This document shows, piece by piece, positions 1-5,702 of a stretch of 7,204 nucleotides of DNA (position 1 is the stretch's first letter; each line of letters begins with the position of its first letter). Below the pieces are notes generated by a model that was given only the letters and a program-made list of their open reading frames with translations, did no database searches and was not told the origin of the DNA. Where the stretch lies: positions 20,164 to 27,367 of the forward strand of contig JACZUQ010000003.1 in assembly GCA_022573065.1 (NCBI GenBank), written 5' to 3'. A program made the position numbers and the translations under genes. The stretch is from Nitrososphaerota archaeon. GTDB taxonomy: Archaea; Thermoproteota; Nitrososphaeria; Nitrososphaerales; Nitrosopumilaceae.

Positions 1-303
1 ATCGTCCGGACAAGTAAGTTCTCGAAGTTCTTTGTATTTTTTCTCCATGGCTTCTGCATGAACAAGCACTTTTTCTATATCGTATTGATTTTTAGGAAAA
101 AACCATCTAATTGAAACCCAGTGCCCAATTCCGTCCATGTCATGAATCATTCCTTTTTCAGCCTCAACGTTTAGTTTTTCATCAATTGATCTTTCTTTAA
201 CGGTCAATCCTCTTTTTGTTTTGTCTTCCATTATTAGATCAGCTTTGCTATCTTTAATGAGGTAATAGATGCCTTTTTTTAGAATAGGTAATTCTTGACT
301 CAT
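1..303 (-). CDS. Unrecognised small protein, 3' end cut by window edge
   Basis: An open frame of 101 codons reads leftwards from an ATG at 303 and is still open at base 1, so the C-terminus is missing. The protein begins MSQELPILKKGIYYLIKDSK and continues as a charged, apparently soluble protein with no signal peptide or membrane segment. Residues about 62-82 hold an aromatic patch (HDMDGIGHWVSIRWFFP), followed by a likely helix rich in Glu and Lys, with a Cys at 98. I do not recognise the family. Its ATG follows the TAA stop of the sulfurtransferase gene directly, with no intervening base, so the two are almost certainly co-transcribed and translationally coupled. That suggests, but does not show, a shared role in sulfur transfer or redox chemistry. 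Codon use looks like that of the neighbours. Confidence 0.8.
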   Translation of the reverse strand, partial: MSQELPILKKGIYYLIKDSKADLIMEDKTKRGLTVKERSIDEKLNVEAEKGMIHDMDGIGHWVSIRWFFPKNQYDIEKVLVHAEAMEKKYKELRELTCPDD

Positions 304-1149
304 TTATTTTTCAACAGGGTTACCAATCATGTTTCCCCATTCAGTCCAAGATCCATCATAATTTCGAACCTTTGGATATCCAAGTAAATATTTCAGAACA
401 AACCAAGAGTGAGATGAACGCTCACCAATTCTACAGTAACAAATAACATCTTTGTCTGGAGTAACACCTTTTGGTTGATAATTTTGTTTTAGCTCATCTA
501 CAGTTTTGAAGGTTCCATCAGCATCATTAACTGCAGTGGCCCATGGAATATTATTTGCACCTGGAATGTGTCCACCTCTTTGAGCATGCTCCATTGGATA
601 TTCTGGTGGAGCGGTAATTTCTCCGGTAAATTCTTTTGGTGATCTTACATCAACCATTACAGTATCAGGTCTATCAAGAGCACGTCTTACATCATACAAA
701 TATGCACGCAATCCTTCATCTGGAGGACCAGAAGTATATTGAGATGGAGTAATGTTTGGCTCTTCAGTAGTGTATTCTTTATTTTCTAATTCCCATTTTT
801 TTCTTCCACCATTCATAATTTTGAGATTTTCATGTCCATAATATTTGAAAACCCAGAAAACAAATGCTGCAAACCAGTTGTTAAAATCACCATATAGAAT
901 TACTTCAGTATCAGATTTAATTCCATTTTTTTGCATTAATTCTTCAAATTGTTTTTTATTAATAATGTCCCTTGTAATTGGATCATTGATATCACGTTTC
1001 CACCAGATTAAACTTGCATCCTTAATGTGACCTTTTTTGTAGCCATTTTCGGGATCATAGTCGACCTCAACAATTTTTCTAGTATCATTTGGTGTGTTTT
1101 GTGATACCCAGTCTGTTTCAACTAAAACTTCTGGATGTGCGTAACTCAT
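304..1149 (-). CDS. Thiosulfate sulfurtransferase-type rhodanese, two domains, CysA-like
   Basis: This 281-residue protein has the length of a tandem rhodanese, which moves a sulfane sulfur from a donor such as thiosulfate onto an acceptor through a persulfide on an active-site Cys. The C-terminal domain (about 150-281) carries DVRSPKEF at 167-174 and the catalytic loop CRIGERSSH, with the nucleophile at Cys239. The N-terminal domain (about 8-130) is the usual inactive copy: the matching loop is YGDFNNWFAA, with no Cys. The CRIGERSSHSWFVL segment, GGRKKWEL and the NYDGSWTEWG ending closely match, from memory, the mycobacterial CysA2/CysA3 proteins of similar length. There is no signal peptide, so it is probably cytoplasmic. 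The physiological donor and acceptor cannot be read from sequence; 3-mercaptopyruvate is less likely because that group normally has a CG(S/T)G-type loop. The ATG at 1149 is the natural start, and the gene is divergent from the NAD kinase gene. Confidence 0.93.
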   Translation of the reverse strand: MSYAHPEVLVETDWVSQNTPNDTRKIVEVDYDPENGYKKGHIKDASLIWWKRDINDPITRDIINKKQFEELMQKNGIKSDTEVILYGDFNNWFAAFVFWVFKYYGHENLKIMNGGRKKWELENKEYTTEEPNITPSQYTSGPPDEGLRAYLYDVRRALDRPDTVMVDVRSPKEFTGEITAPPEYPMEHAQRGGHIPGANNIPWATAVNDADGTFKTVDELKQNYQPKGVTPDKDVICYCRIGERSSHSWFVLKYLLGYPKVRNYDGSWTEWGNMIGNPVEK

Positions 1150-1176
1150 TTTTTACATTAACTAAAATTCCTAATT

Positions 1177-1188
1177 CATACTTATTTG
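1177..1188 (-). promoter_or_regulatory. Possible TATA box for the sulfurtransferase gene
   Basis: On the minus strand this stretch reads CAAATAAGTATG, centred about 34 bases before the ATG at 1149. An archaeal start about 26 bases downstream of a TATA box would leave a leader of only some 8 bases. The match to the archaeal consensus is weak, and the whole intergenic region is AT-rich, so this is tentative. Confidence 0.3.
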
Positions 1189-1220
1189 TTTGTCCTTTTT
1201 CCAAGTTTAAAAGAATATGG

Positions 1221-1228
1221 TTTTTAAA
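1221..1228 (+). promoter_or_regulatory. TATA box of the nadK-nob1 unit
   Basis: The sequence TTTTTAAA is centred about 27 bases before the TTG start codon at 1252. This is the usual distance between an archaeal TATA box and the transcription start, so the mRNA would begin at or next to the start codon and be leaderless. No Shine-Dalgarno-like sequence is seen before the start, which fits. An in-frame TAA at 1234-1236 rules out a start further upstream. Confidence 0.55.
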
Positions 1229-1251
1229 TGAAGTAAGCTAGACACTTTTGT

Positions 1252-2067
1252 TTGAAGCTAAACAAAGTAGCCGTTGTAAGCAAGTTCGGCTCTAAAGAAT
1301 CTGAAGAGGCAGGCAAGAAGGTTGCCAAAAAATTCCTTTCAAAAAAAATTGAGGTCTTTACTATTGCTCCTGTTTCTGTAACTGGTGCCAAAAAAGTTGA
1401 AAGTATTGAGGAATTAAAAAATAAAAAATTAGATTTAGTAATAACAATAGGGGGTGATGGGACTACATTACGTACATTTAGACATCTTCAAGATGAAACT
1501 CCGGTACTAGGAATTAATGTTGGTGGAAACAGAGGAATTCTTTCTGAAATTACTATAGACGAAATAGACAAAGCTATCAAGCAAATCATAGCTGGAAAGA
1601 TCTTTTTAGATAAACGCACTAGAGTTGTTGCATCTTGTGGAGGTGAAGAATTTCCACCTGCATTAAATGAAATTTACATTAACAGAAAAAATCTTACAAA
1701 GACTATTGAAATTGAAATCAAATTTCAAAATGATACTGTAAAACAGAAGATGGATGGAGTTATCGTTTCCACTCCAAGCGGTTCTACAGGTCATTCTTTA
1801 TCTTTAGGGGGACCAATTTTGCATGAAAGTCTTGATGTTTTAATTATTACTCCAGTAGCGCCTGTTTACAAACTTGAATCAATTGTTGTACCTGATGAAA
1901 AAATTGAAGTTATTTGTTCACATGATTGTAGTATAGTCATGGATGCCCAAGTAGTAAAATCAGCAGGTTTTGAGGAAACAATTATCATCAGAAAATATAA
2001 AAAACATGCAGTCTTTGTGAGACTAAAAAAACAAGGTTTAAGACAGATGAGTAAACTTGGTTTCTAG
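1252..2067 (+). CDS. nadK: NAD kinase (ATP- or polyphosphate-dependent)
   Basis: The enzyme phosphorylates NAD to NADP in the cytoplasm and so supplies NADPH for biosynthesis. The 271-residue length is normal for the family. The N-terminal Rossmann-like domain carries the diagnostic GGDGT at 67-71 (VITIGGDGTTLRT), with Asp69 the expected catalytic residue, and NVGGNRGILSE at 89-99. NE at 139-140 (ALNEIYI) contacts the NAD in known structures. The glycine-rich TPSGSTGHSLSLGGP lies at 174-188, and Asp231 sits in the C-terminal beta-rich part. The loop reads GSTGH where most family members have GSTAY. TTG at 1252 is the only start candidate between the in-frame stop at 1234 and the conserved N-terminal strand. 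The last 11 bases overlap nob1, so the two genes form one transcription unit. Confidence 0.95.
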   Translation: MKLNKVAVVSKFGSKESEEAGKKVAKKFLSKKIEVFTIAPVSVTGAKKVESIEELKNKKLDLVITIGGDGTTLRTFRHLQDETPVLGINVGGNRGILSEITIDEIDKAIKQIIAGKIFLDKRTRVVASCGGEEFPPALNEIYINRKNLTKTIEIEIKFQNDTVKQKMDGVIVSTPSGSTGHSLSLGGPILHESLDVLIITPVAPVYKLESIVVPDEKIEVICSHDCSIVMDAQVVKSAGFEETIIIRKYKKHAVFVRLKKQGLRQMSKLGF

Positions 2068-2560
2068 AGTTTTAGATGCCAGTGCGTTTTATGCGGGTAT
2101 TCCATTTGGATCACAAATTGATTCGTATACTACACCAAAGGTGTATGATGAAATTAAACACATTAAAAGAAATCATGATGCATTAGGGATTTTGTTAGAA
2201 ACTAAAAGACTTCGAATAATAGAGCCAGAAAAAGAGTATACTGATGTTGTAATTAAAATGTCAAAAACAACTGGTGATTTTAATGAGTTATCAAAAGAAG
2301 ATGTTTCTTTAATTGCTCTTTGTCTTCAGCTAAATGGTGAATTAATAACTGATGATTTTGCAGTTTCAAATGTTTCAAAAAGTCTTGGATTAAAAACATC
2401 TCCAATTATGACATCTGGAATTAAGTATATTGGAAAATGGGTATATTATTGCCCAGGATGTCACAAGAATTTTTACAAATCTACTGAATGCCCTATATGT
2501 GGAAATCCTCTACGAAAAAAATTTCTAAAGAATAAATCATCAGAAATTACCATTAATTAA
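2057..2560 (+). CDS. nob1: rRNA maturation endonuclease Nob1 (PIN domain plus zinc ribbon)
   Basis: Nob1 cuts the precursor 16S rRNA at its mature 3' end during late small-subunit assembly. The 167-residue protein has the archaeal layout. A PIN nuclease domain (about 1-115) carries the expected acidic metal-binding residues Asp7 (LDASAF), Glu32 (YDEIK), Asp82 (SKEDVSLIAL) and Asp99/Asp100 (LITDDFAVSN). It is followed by a C-terminal zinc ribbon with CPGC at 132-135 and CPIC at 145-148, then a basic tail. The start is a TTG overlapping the end of nadK by 11 bases; an in-frame TGA at 2048-2050 blocks any earlier start, and a later one would lose Asp7. It converges with xpf, leaving 5 bases between stop codons. 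VapC-type PIN toxins are excluded by the zinc ribbon and the context. Confidence 0.93.
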   Translation: MVSRVLDASAFYAGIPFGSQIDSYTTPKVYDEIKHIKRNHDALGILLETKRLRIIEPEKEYTDVVIKMSKTTGDFNELSKEDVSLIALCLQLNGELITDDFAVSNVSKSLGLKTSPIMTSGIKYIGKWVYYCPGCHKNFYKSTECPICGNPLRKKFLKNKSSEITIN

Positions 2561-2565
2561 AAATC

Positions 2566-3249
2566 CTAGTCGTGAAGTGTTTTTTGATTTGATTTTTTTA
2601 AATGTTGACTAGTACTTTCAAGCATTTTTTTTATATTCTTAGCACGGGCTCCTCCTAGGCCTTCAATTTTTGCAAGCTCAGATGAGGAGGCACAAAAAAC
2701 TTTCAATGGTGAACCAAATTTTGCAAGCATTCGTGTAGCAGTTTTTTCACCTACCCCTGGAAGGCTACATAGTGATGAAAGTTGTTGCTTTTGAATATCA
2801 TTTGATTTTCTAATTTTTTTAAGAAATGGTCCTTTAGTAGAGACTTTTCTAGATGACAGTGATACTAGTAGTTTAGCAGTATGAGAAGCATTTGGGGTAG
2901 GGATTATTGGAATTTTAAAATCAATTACAATTGATGAGAGTGCCCCATAAAATACTAGTGGGTTTTCGGTAATTTCCTCTATTTCATCAACATTTCCCTC
3001 AAGTAAAATGATTGGATTTTGAAAATGCTCTTTTAGTCTAGAACATTGATCAAAAAGTCTTCCATCAAAAATTGAGGAAATTAAATCCCGAATGCTTTTT
3101 CTTTCTACCACGGTTTCAGGTGCAACAATATAATCCCCAATTGTAAGTGTCTTTAATTCAATTTTAATTCCAATTGCTTTGAGAAGATCTGGAATTCCAC
3201 TTTTTTTCTCTCTTTCATCTACTATAATTCTTAATTTGTCTAATTTCAT
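2566..3249 (-). CDS. xpf: XPF/ERCC4-type 3'-flap/branched-DNA endonuclease, short form without helicase
   Basis: The protein is a structure-specific nuclease that cuts branched and flapped DNA in repair and fork processing. Its 227 residues match the short archaeal XPF, not the long Hef form with a helicase. The N-terminal ERCC4 domain (about 6-135) has Asp11 in VDEREKK, GDY at 38-40 and the signature ERKSIRD at 49-55, which together give the GDX(n)ERKX3D active site. Two helix-hairpin-helix motifs follow: LCSLPGVGEKTATRML at 160-175 and LAKIEGLGGARAKNI at 192-206; they bind DNA and mediate dimerisation. The C-terminus (HLKKSNQKTLHD) shows no clear PCNA-interacting motif, although crenarchaeal XPF depends on PCNA. 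It starts at ATG 3249, 30 bases after pfdB, probably as the last gene of the operon. An AT-rich element before it may allow separate transcription. Confidence 0.93.
   Translation of the reverse strand: MKLDKLRIIVDEREKKSGIPDLLKAIGIKIELKTLTIGDYIVAPETVVERKSIRDLISSIFDGRLFDQCSRLKEHFQNPIILLEGNVDEIEEITENPLVFYGALSSIVIDFKIPIIPTPNASHTAKLLVSLSSRKVSTKGPFLKKIRKSNDIQKQQLSSLCSLPGVGEKTATRMLAKFGSPLKVFCASSSELAKIEGLGGARAKNIKKMLESTSQHLKKSNQKTLHD
2579..2599 (+). terminator. Oligo-T terminator of the nadK-nob1 unit
   Basis: Just after the nob1 stop the plus strand has runs of six T (2580-2585) and seven T (2593-2599), within the 3' end of the convergent xpf gene. Archaeal transcription commonly stops at such T-runs without needing a hairpin. 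A weaker run of five T on the other strand (2559-2563) could serve xpf. Confidence 0.5.
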
Positions 3250-3272
3250 AAAATTAGTTTGTTTTTTTTTGT

Positions 3273-3280
3273 TAATATCT
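3273..3280 (-). promoter_or_regulatory. Possible internal TATA box before xpf
   Basis: On the minus strand the sequence AGATATTA, at the pfdB stop codon, is centred about 28 bases before the xpf ATG. It is followed by an A-rich spacer with nine consecutive A and no Shine-Dalgarno sequence. The geometry suits a leaderless xpf transcript, but the match is weak and the base composition makes chance likely. Confidence 0.25.
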
Positions 3281-3681
3281 TATTTGGGTGGGTTAGTTGG
3301 TGGTTGTTGAGTACTAGTAGTTCCACCTGTTTGTTTTTTCATCACTTCTGCTATTTTTGATTCTTGTTCTTTTAGACTTGTTTTTACTCGTTCTTCTTGT
3401 TTTGATAAAACAGTTAATCTGGTTTTTGCAAGTTCTTGTTTTTCTTCTAGATCTGCAATCAAGTCTTTTTTGTTTGATTTTATGAGAATAGAACCGGCGT
3501 GTTTGTATACGTCGTCATCATCTCCAGCCTTTTTTATTTCTTCTAAAGCTTTTTCAGTTTCCAAATGTTCAATTTCTAACTGTTGTTTTTGAGCCATAAT
3601 TGATTGAAGGTTTTGTTGCGATTGTTGGATTTTTGCTAATTGTTCTTGCAACCATGGAGGAATTTGTTGACCAGAAGACAT
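3280..3681 (-). CDS. pfdB: Prefoldin subunit beta
   Basis: The beta subunit combines with alpha as a hexamer (alpha2 beta4) that captures unfolded proteins and passes them to the thermosome chaperonin. The 133-residue protein has the beta-class pattern. The first coiled-coil helix runs about 10-52 (WLQEQLAKIQQSQQNL onward). A beta-hairpin follows at about 53-72 (VYKHAGSILIKSN, the family hallmark), then a second coiled-coil helix at about 73-116. The last 16 residues form a Thr, Gln and Pro-rich tail (TGGTTSTQQPPTNPPK) that is probably disordered and may touch substrate. The Asp-rich turn at 54-57 joins helix and hairpin. The start is ATG 3681, 23 bases after the pcc1 stop, with a GGGAG ribosome binding site. 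The alpha subunit is not in this window. Confidence 0.93.
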   Translation of the reverse strand: MSSGQQIPPWLQEQLAKIQQSQQNLQSIMAQKQQLEIEHLETEKALEEIKKAGDDDDVYKHAGSILIKSNKKDLIADLEEKQELAKTRLTVLSKQEERVKTSLKEQESKIAEVMKKQTGGTTSTQQPPTNPPK

Positions 3682-3691
3682 TAAGTTGTTA

Positions 3692-3696
3692 CTCCC
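3692..3696 (-). promoter_or_regulatory. Ribosome binding site of pfdB
   Basis: The minus strand reads GGGAG with 10 bases between it and the ATG at 3681. It can pair with the CCUCC of the archaeal 16S rRNA 3' end and supports that start. Confidence 0.5.
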
Positions 3697-3704
3697 AAGT
3701 TTTC

Positions 3705-3950
3705 TTATAATCTTACCGATTCAATAGTGTCATAGCTTGCCTGAATCAGTCTAAGAGTAGAATTTAGATTTGCACGTAATTGAGGAATGTGATTTGATTT
3801 TATTTGAATGATTAATTTTTTATCGTATGAGATTTTTGTCTCAGTTGGATTTTCAGGGTAAAATTTGTTATCGGTATTAATTGAATCAAATATCGCTTTG
3901 GTTTTTTCTTGTGCGTCTATCTCAATTTTTGCATTAAAGTTTGATGTCAT
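3705..3950 (-). CDS. pcc1: KEOPS complex subunit Pcc1
   Basis: Pcc1 is the small dimerisation subunit of KEOPS, which makes the universal t6A modification at position 37 of ANN-decoding tRNAs together with Kae1, Bud32 and Cgi121. Counted from the ATG at 3950 the protein has 81 residues, typical for Pcc1. It shows the alternating strand-helix pattern (FNAKIEIDAQEKTKAIFDSI, then KLIIQIKSN) and the family-typical helix with LRANLNSTLRLI at 58-69. The open frame extends to a TTG at 3965, but the ATG at 3950 is preferred: it begins at the usual Pcc1 N-terminus and has AGGA nine bases upstream. With this start the gene overlaps the end of eL43 by 17 bases. Family recognition rests on that helix, the size and the operon position. 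Confidence 0.85.
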   Translation of the reverse strand: MTSNFNAKIEIDAQEKTKAIFDSINTDNKFYPENPTETKISYDKKLIIQIKSNHIPQLRANLNSTLRLIQASYDTIESVRL

Positions 3951-4143
3951 ATGCAGTTCCTGCAATTTTAAAACTACATTTTTTGCATTTCCATATCCCT
4001 ACAGCCTCTCTTCCAAATTTAGTTGAACCGCAATCAGGACATCTTCTTTTTGATTTGAGAATATAATGAACTTTAGTAAACTGTTTTCTTGGTTTTATGC
4101 CGTATCTAGCTCCAAGTCCTTTTAGTGATGATTTTTTGGCCAT
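3934..4143 (-). CDS. rpl37ae: Large-subunit ribosomal protein eL43 (L37Ae), zinc-binding
   Basis: This is a structural protein of the large ribosomal subunit, found in archaea and eukaryotes only. Its 69 residues hold a basic N-terminus (MAKKSSLKGLGARYG), then a zinc ribbon with CPDC at 35-38 and CKKC at 53-56. The typical KCKKCSFKIAGTAY segment follows (52-65). Many homologues are somewhat longer at the C-terminus; this one ends shortly after GTAYDIKL. It starts 4 bases after the rrp42 stop, with a weak AAGGT sequence about 10 bases before the ATG. Its 3' end encodes the start of pcc1 in another frame. The place after rrp42 is the conserved one in the archaeal exosome operon. In many archaea an RNA polymerase subunit P gene comes next; it is absent here. 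Confidence 0.95.
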   Translation of the reverse strand: MAKKSSLKGLGARYGIKPRKQFTKVHYILKSKRRCPDCGSTKFGREAVGIWKCKKCSFKIAGTAYDIKL

Positions 4144-4147
4144 TTTT

Positions 4148-4969
4148 CTAACTACCTTGTCTTACTTGTTCTAATTTTTTTCTTATTTCTGCCCCAATAG
4201 TTCTAGAAGTTTCTAGGCATTTCATAATTTGTTCAGGAGTAAAGCCATTATTTCCTCCTTTTTGTAAAGCACAAACGTTTCCATCAGAATTAGTTGTAAT
4301 AGTAATTCTTGCATCCATACATGTCCATTCATCTGAATTTGGGTCAACTAAAATGTGATCACCAATTCTTGCCATCGTTACAGATACAGGAATAGTTGTA
4401 ATAGGTGGATCTGAAGTTTGTCCTTCTACTAGAGTTGGTACTTCATCTTGCATCTCCCATTTTGGAATTTTACAAGTAAGAATTGCTGCAGTTGATGCAT
4501 ATGAACATGCATCAAACAAGTTACCATCATGATCTATTACACTGTTATCAGCAAAAATTGCAATAACTGATTTGTTTTTTTCCAAGACTAGTTGTGAGAC
4601 GTCAATCATTCCACTTTCTCTAATGCCTCTATCAACAACTCTTGCAAGCTCAATTACATCTTCTCCTGGAGGACCTGGTTCTGCTGTGGGATGAGCTAAA
4701 GGCAATATTTCTGCAGTACAAATGAAGATTCCTTTATCCCCCATATCTGGAAAAGGCCTATCAGGTTGGATTTTAATTCCAGTTACTACTTCTGTATCAC
4801 CCAAACGTACACGTGCTGAACCATTAGCATGTGGAATTACACCTGTTTCAATTGTTAGAGGACGATGTTCATCAAATGCTCTTCCATCAAATCTTTGCCC
4901 TTTTTCTAACAAATCGTTAATTTTATTTCGTTTTAGTTTATCTAAAATTGAAGTAGTAGCCACTATCAA
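4148..4969 (-). CDS. rrp42: Exosome complex subunit Rrp42 (non-catalytic RNase PH-fold protein)
   Basis: Rrp42 alternates with Rrp41 in the six-membered ring of the archaeal exosome, which degrades and tails RNA in the 3'-5' direction. It has no active site of its own but completes the RNA channel and the phosphorolytic site of Rrp41. The 273-residue length is normal. Visible family segments are FDGRAFDEHRPL at 27-38, HANGSARVRLGDTEV at 47-61, ELARVVDRGIRES at 107-119 (channel-lining arginines) and IDHDGNLFDACSYAS at 145-159. A C-terminal helix runs about 244-270. The first codon could be the TTG at 4969, which overlaps the rrp41 stop by 4 bases, or the GTG at 4963, two codons later and 2 bases past that stop. 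GTG may be the true one, giving an N-terminus MATTSIL. Confidence 0.95.
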   Translation of the reverse strand: MIVATTSILDKLKRNKINDLLEKGQRFDGRAFDEHRPLTIETGVIPHANGSARVRLGDTEVVTGIKIQPDRPFPDMGDKGIFICTAEILPLAHPTAEPGPPGEDVIELARVVDRGIRESGMIDVSQLVLEKNKSVIAIFADNSVIDHDGNLFDACSYASTAAILTCKIPKWEMQDEVPTLVEGQTSDPPITTIPVSVTMARIGDHILVDPNSDEWTCMDARITITTNSDGNVCALQKGGNNGFTPEQIMKCLETSRTIGAEIRKKLEQVRQGS

Positions 4970-5700
4970 ACAACTCCATTTCCAAAAAATTTGTCTTTTA
5001 ATGCCTGTTTTTGAATTTCATAGATTTGTTTACAACCGTCGACGCCAGTTTCTACACATTTTTTAAATTCGTCAGGAGTCAAAACTCCATCTAATTGTAA
5101 CAAAGTTATTTGACCAAGGTTTGGCATATAGCCAATTGGCATGTCTGCTTGACCCGCTTGATCTTCTTCGTTACCAACATCTAAAATTATTGTATCTGCT
5201 ACTTTTCCAGCAGCACATGCTGATACCAAGTCTCTCATAGGAATTCCAGCATCAGCTAATGCAACTGATGCAGCATCAAGTGCGGCACATCTTGTACCAC
5301 CGTCTGCCTGAAGAACTTCGACGTAAACATCTACAGCAGTTCGTGGGAATTTTTCAAGCATTACTGCAGGTTTAAGAGCCTCTTTTATGACTTTTCCAAT
5401 TTCGATTTCTCTTCGTGATGGTGCAGGATTTTTTCTTTCAGTTACTGAAAAAGGTGACATGTGATATCTGCATCTAAGTATTCCTGTGTCAGTGTCTGAC
5501 AAATGTTTTGGATGAACATCTCTAGGACCAAATACGCCAACAATTATCTTGTTGTCTCCAAATTCAATATACGCAGAACCGTTTGCGTTTTTGAGCACTC
5601 CTGCTTTAATGGAAATTTTTCTAGTTTCATCTACCTTTCTTCCATCACAACGAATTCCGTTTTCATCTAATAATACTAATTTTGAATCTCTTCCACCCAT
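4966..5700 (-). CDS. rrp41: Exosome complex exonuclease Rrp41 (catalytic, phosphorolytic)
   Basis: Rrp41 is the active subunit of the exosome ring. It attacks RNA 3' ends with phosphate and releases nucleoside diphosphates, and it can also run in reverse to add A-rich tails. The 244 residues form an RNase PH fold: IRCDGRKVDETRKI at 16-29, ANGSAYIEFGDNKI at 39-52 and the RNA-contacting arginines in SRREIEIGK at 96-103. Next come the phosphate-binding GGTRCAALDAA at 134-144 and the acidic active site in EEDQAGQADMPIGYMP (178-193), with Asp180 and Asp186 as expected catalytic or metal-binding residues. All are intact, so the enzyme should be active. It starts at ATG 5700, 2 bases after the rrp4 stop, and its own stop overlaps rrp42 or nearly touches it. 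This supports coupled synthesis of the two ring partners. Confidence 0.96.
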   Translation of the reverse strand: MGGRDSKLVLLDENGIRCDGRKVDETRKISIKAGVLKNANGSAYIEFGDNKIIVGVFGPRDVHPKHLSDTDTGILRCRYHMSPFSVTERKNPAPSRREIEIGKVIKEALKPAVMLEKFPRTAVDVYVEVLQADGGTRCAALDAASVALADAGIPMRDLVSACAAGKVADTIILDVGNEEDQAGQADMPIGYMPNLGQITLLQLDGVLTPDEFKKCVETGVDGCKQIYEIQKQALKDKFFGNGVV

Positions 5701-5702
5701 AA

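Noticed and set aside
845..1030. Plus-strand open frame of 61 codons
   Set aside because: It lies antisense within the well-supported sulfurtransferase gene and has no recognisable protein features.
2057..2560. VapC-type PIN toxin
   Set aside because: The C-terminal zinc ribbon with two CxxC pairs, the length and the lack of an antitoxin gene all point to Nob1.
3261..3270. Run of nine T on the plus strand before xpf as a terminator
   Set aside because: The genes on both sides are on the minus strand, where this is an A-run. No plus-strand transcript is expected to end here.
4722..5066. Plus-strand open frame of 114 codons
   Set aside because: It is antisense to rrp42 and rrp41, both certain genes. 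Its length reflects the codon composition of the opposite strand.
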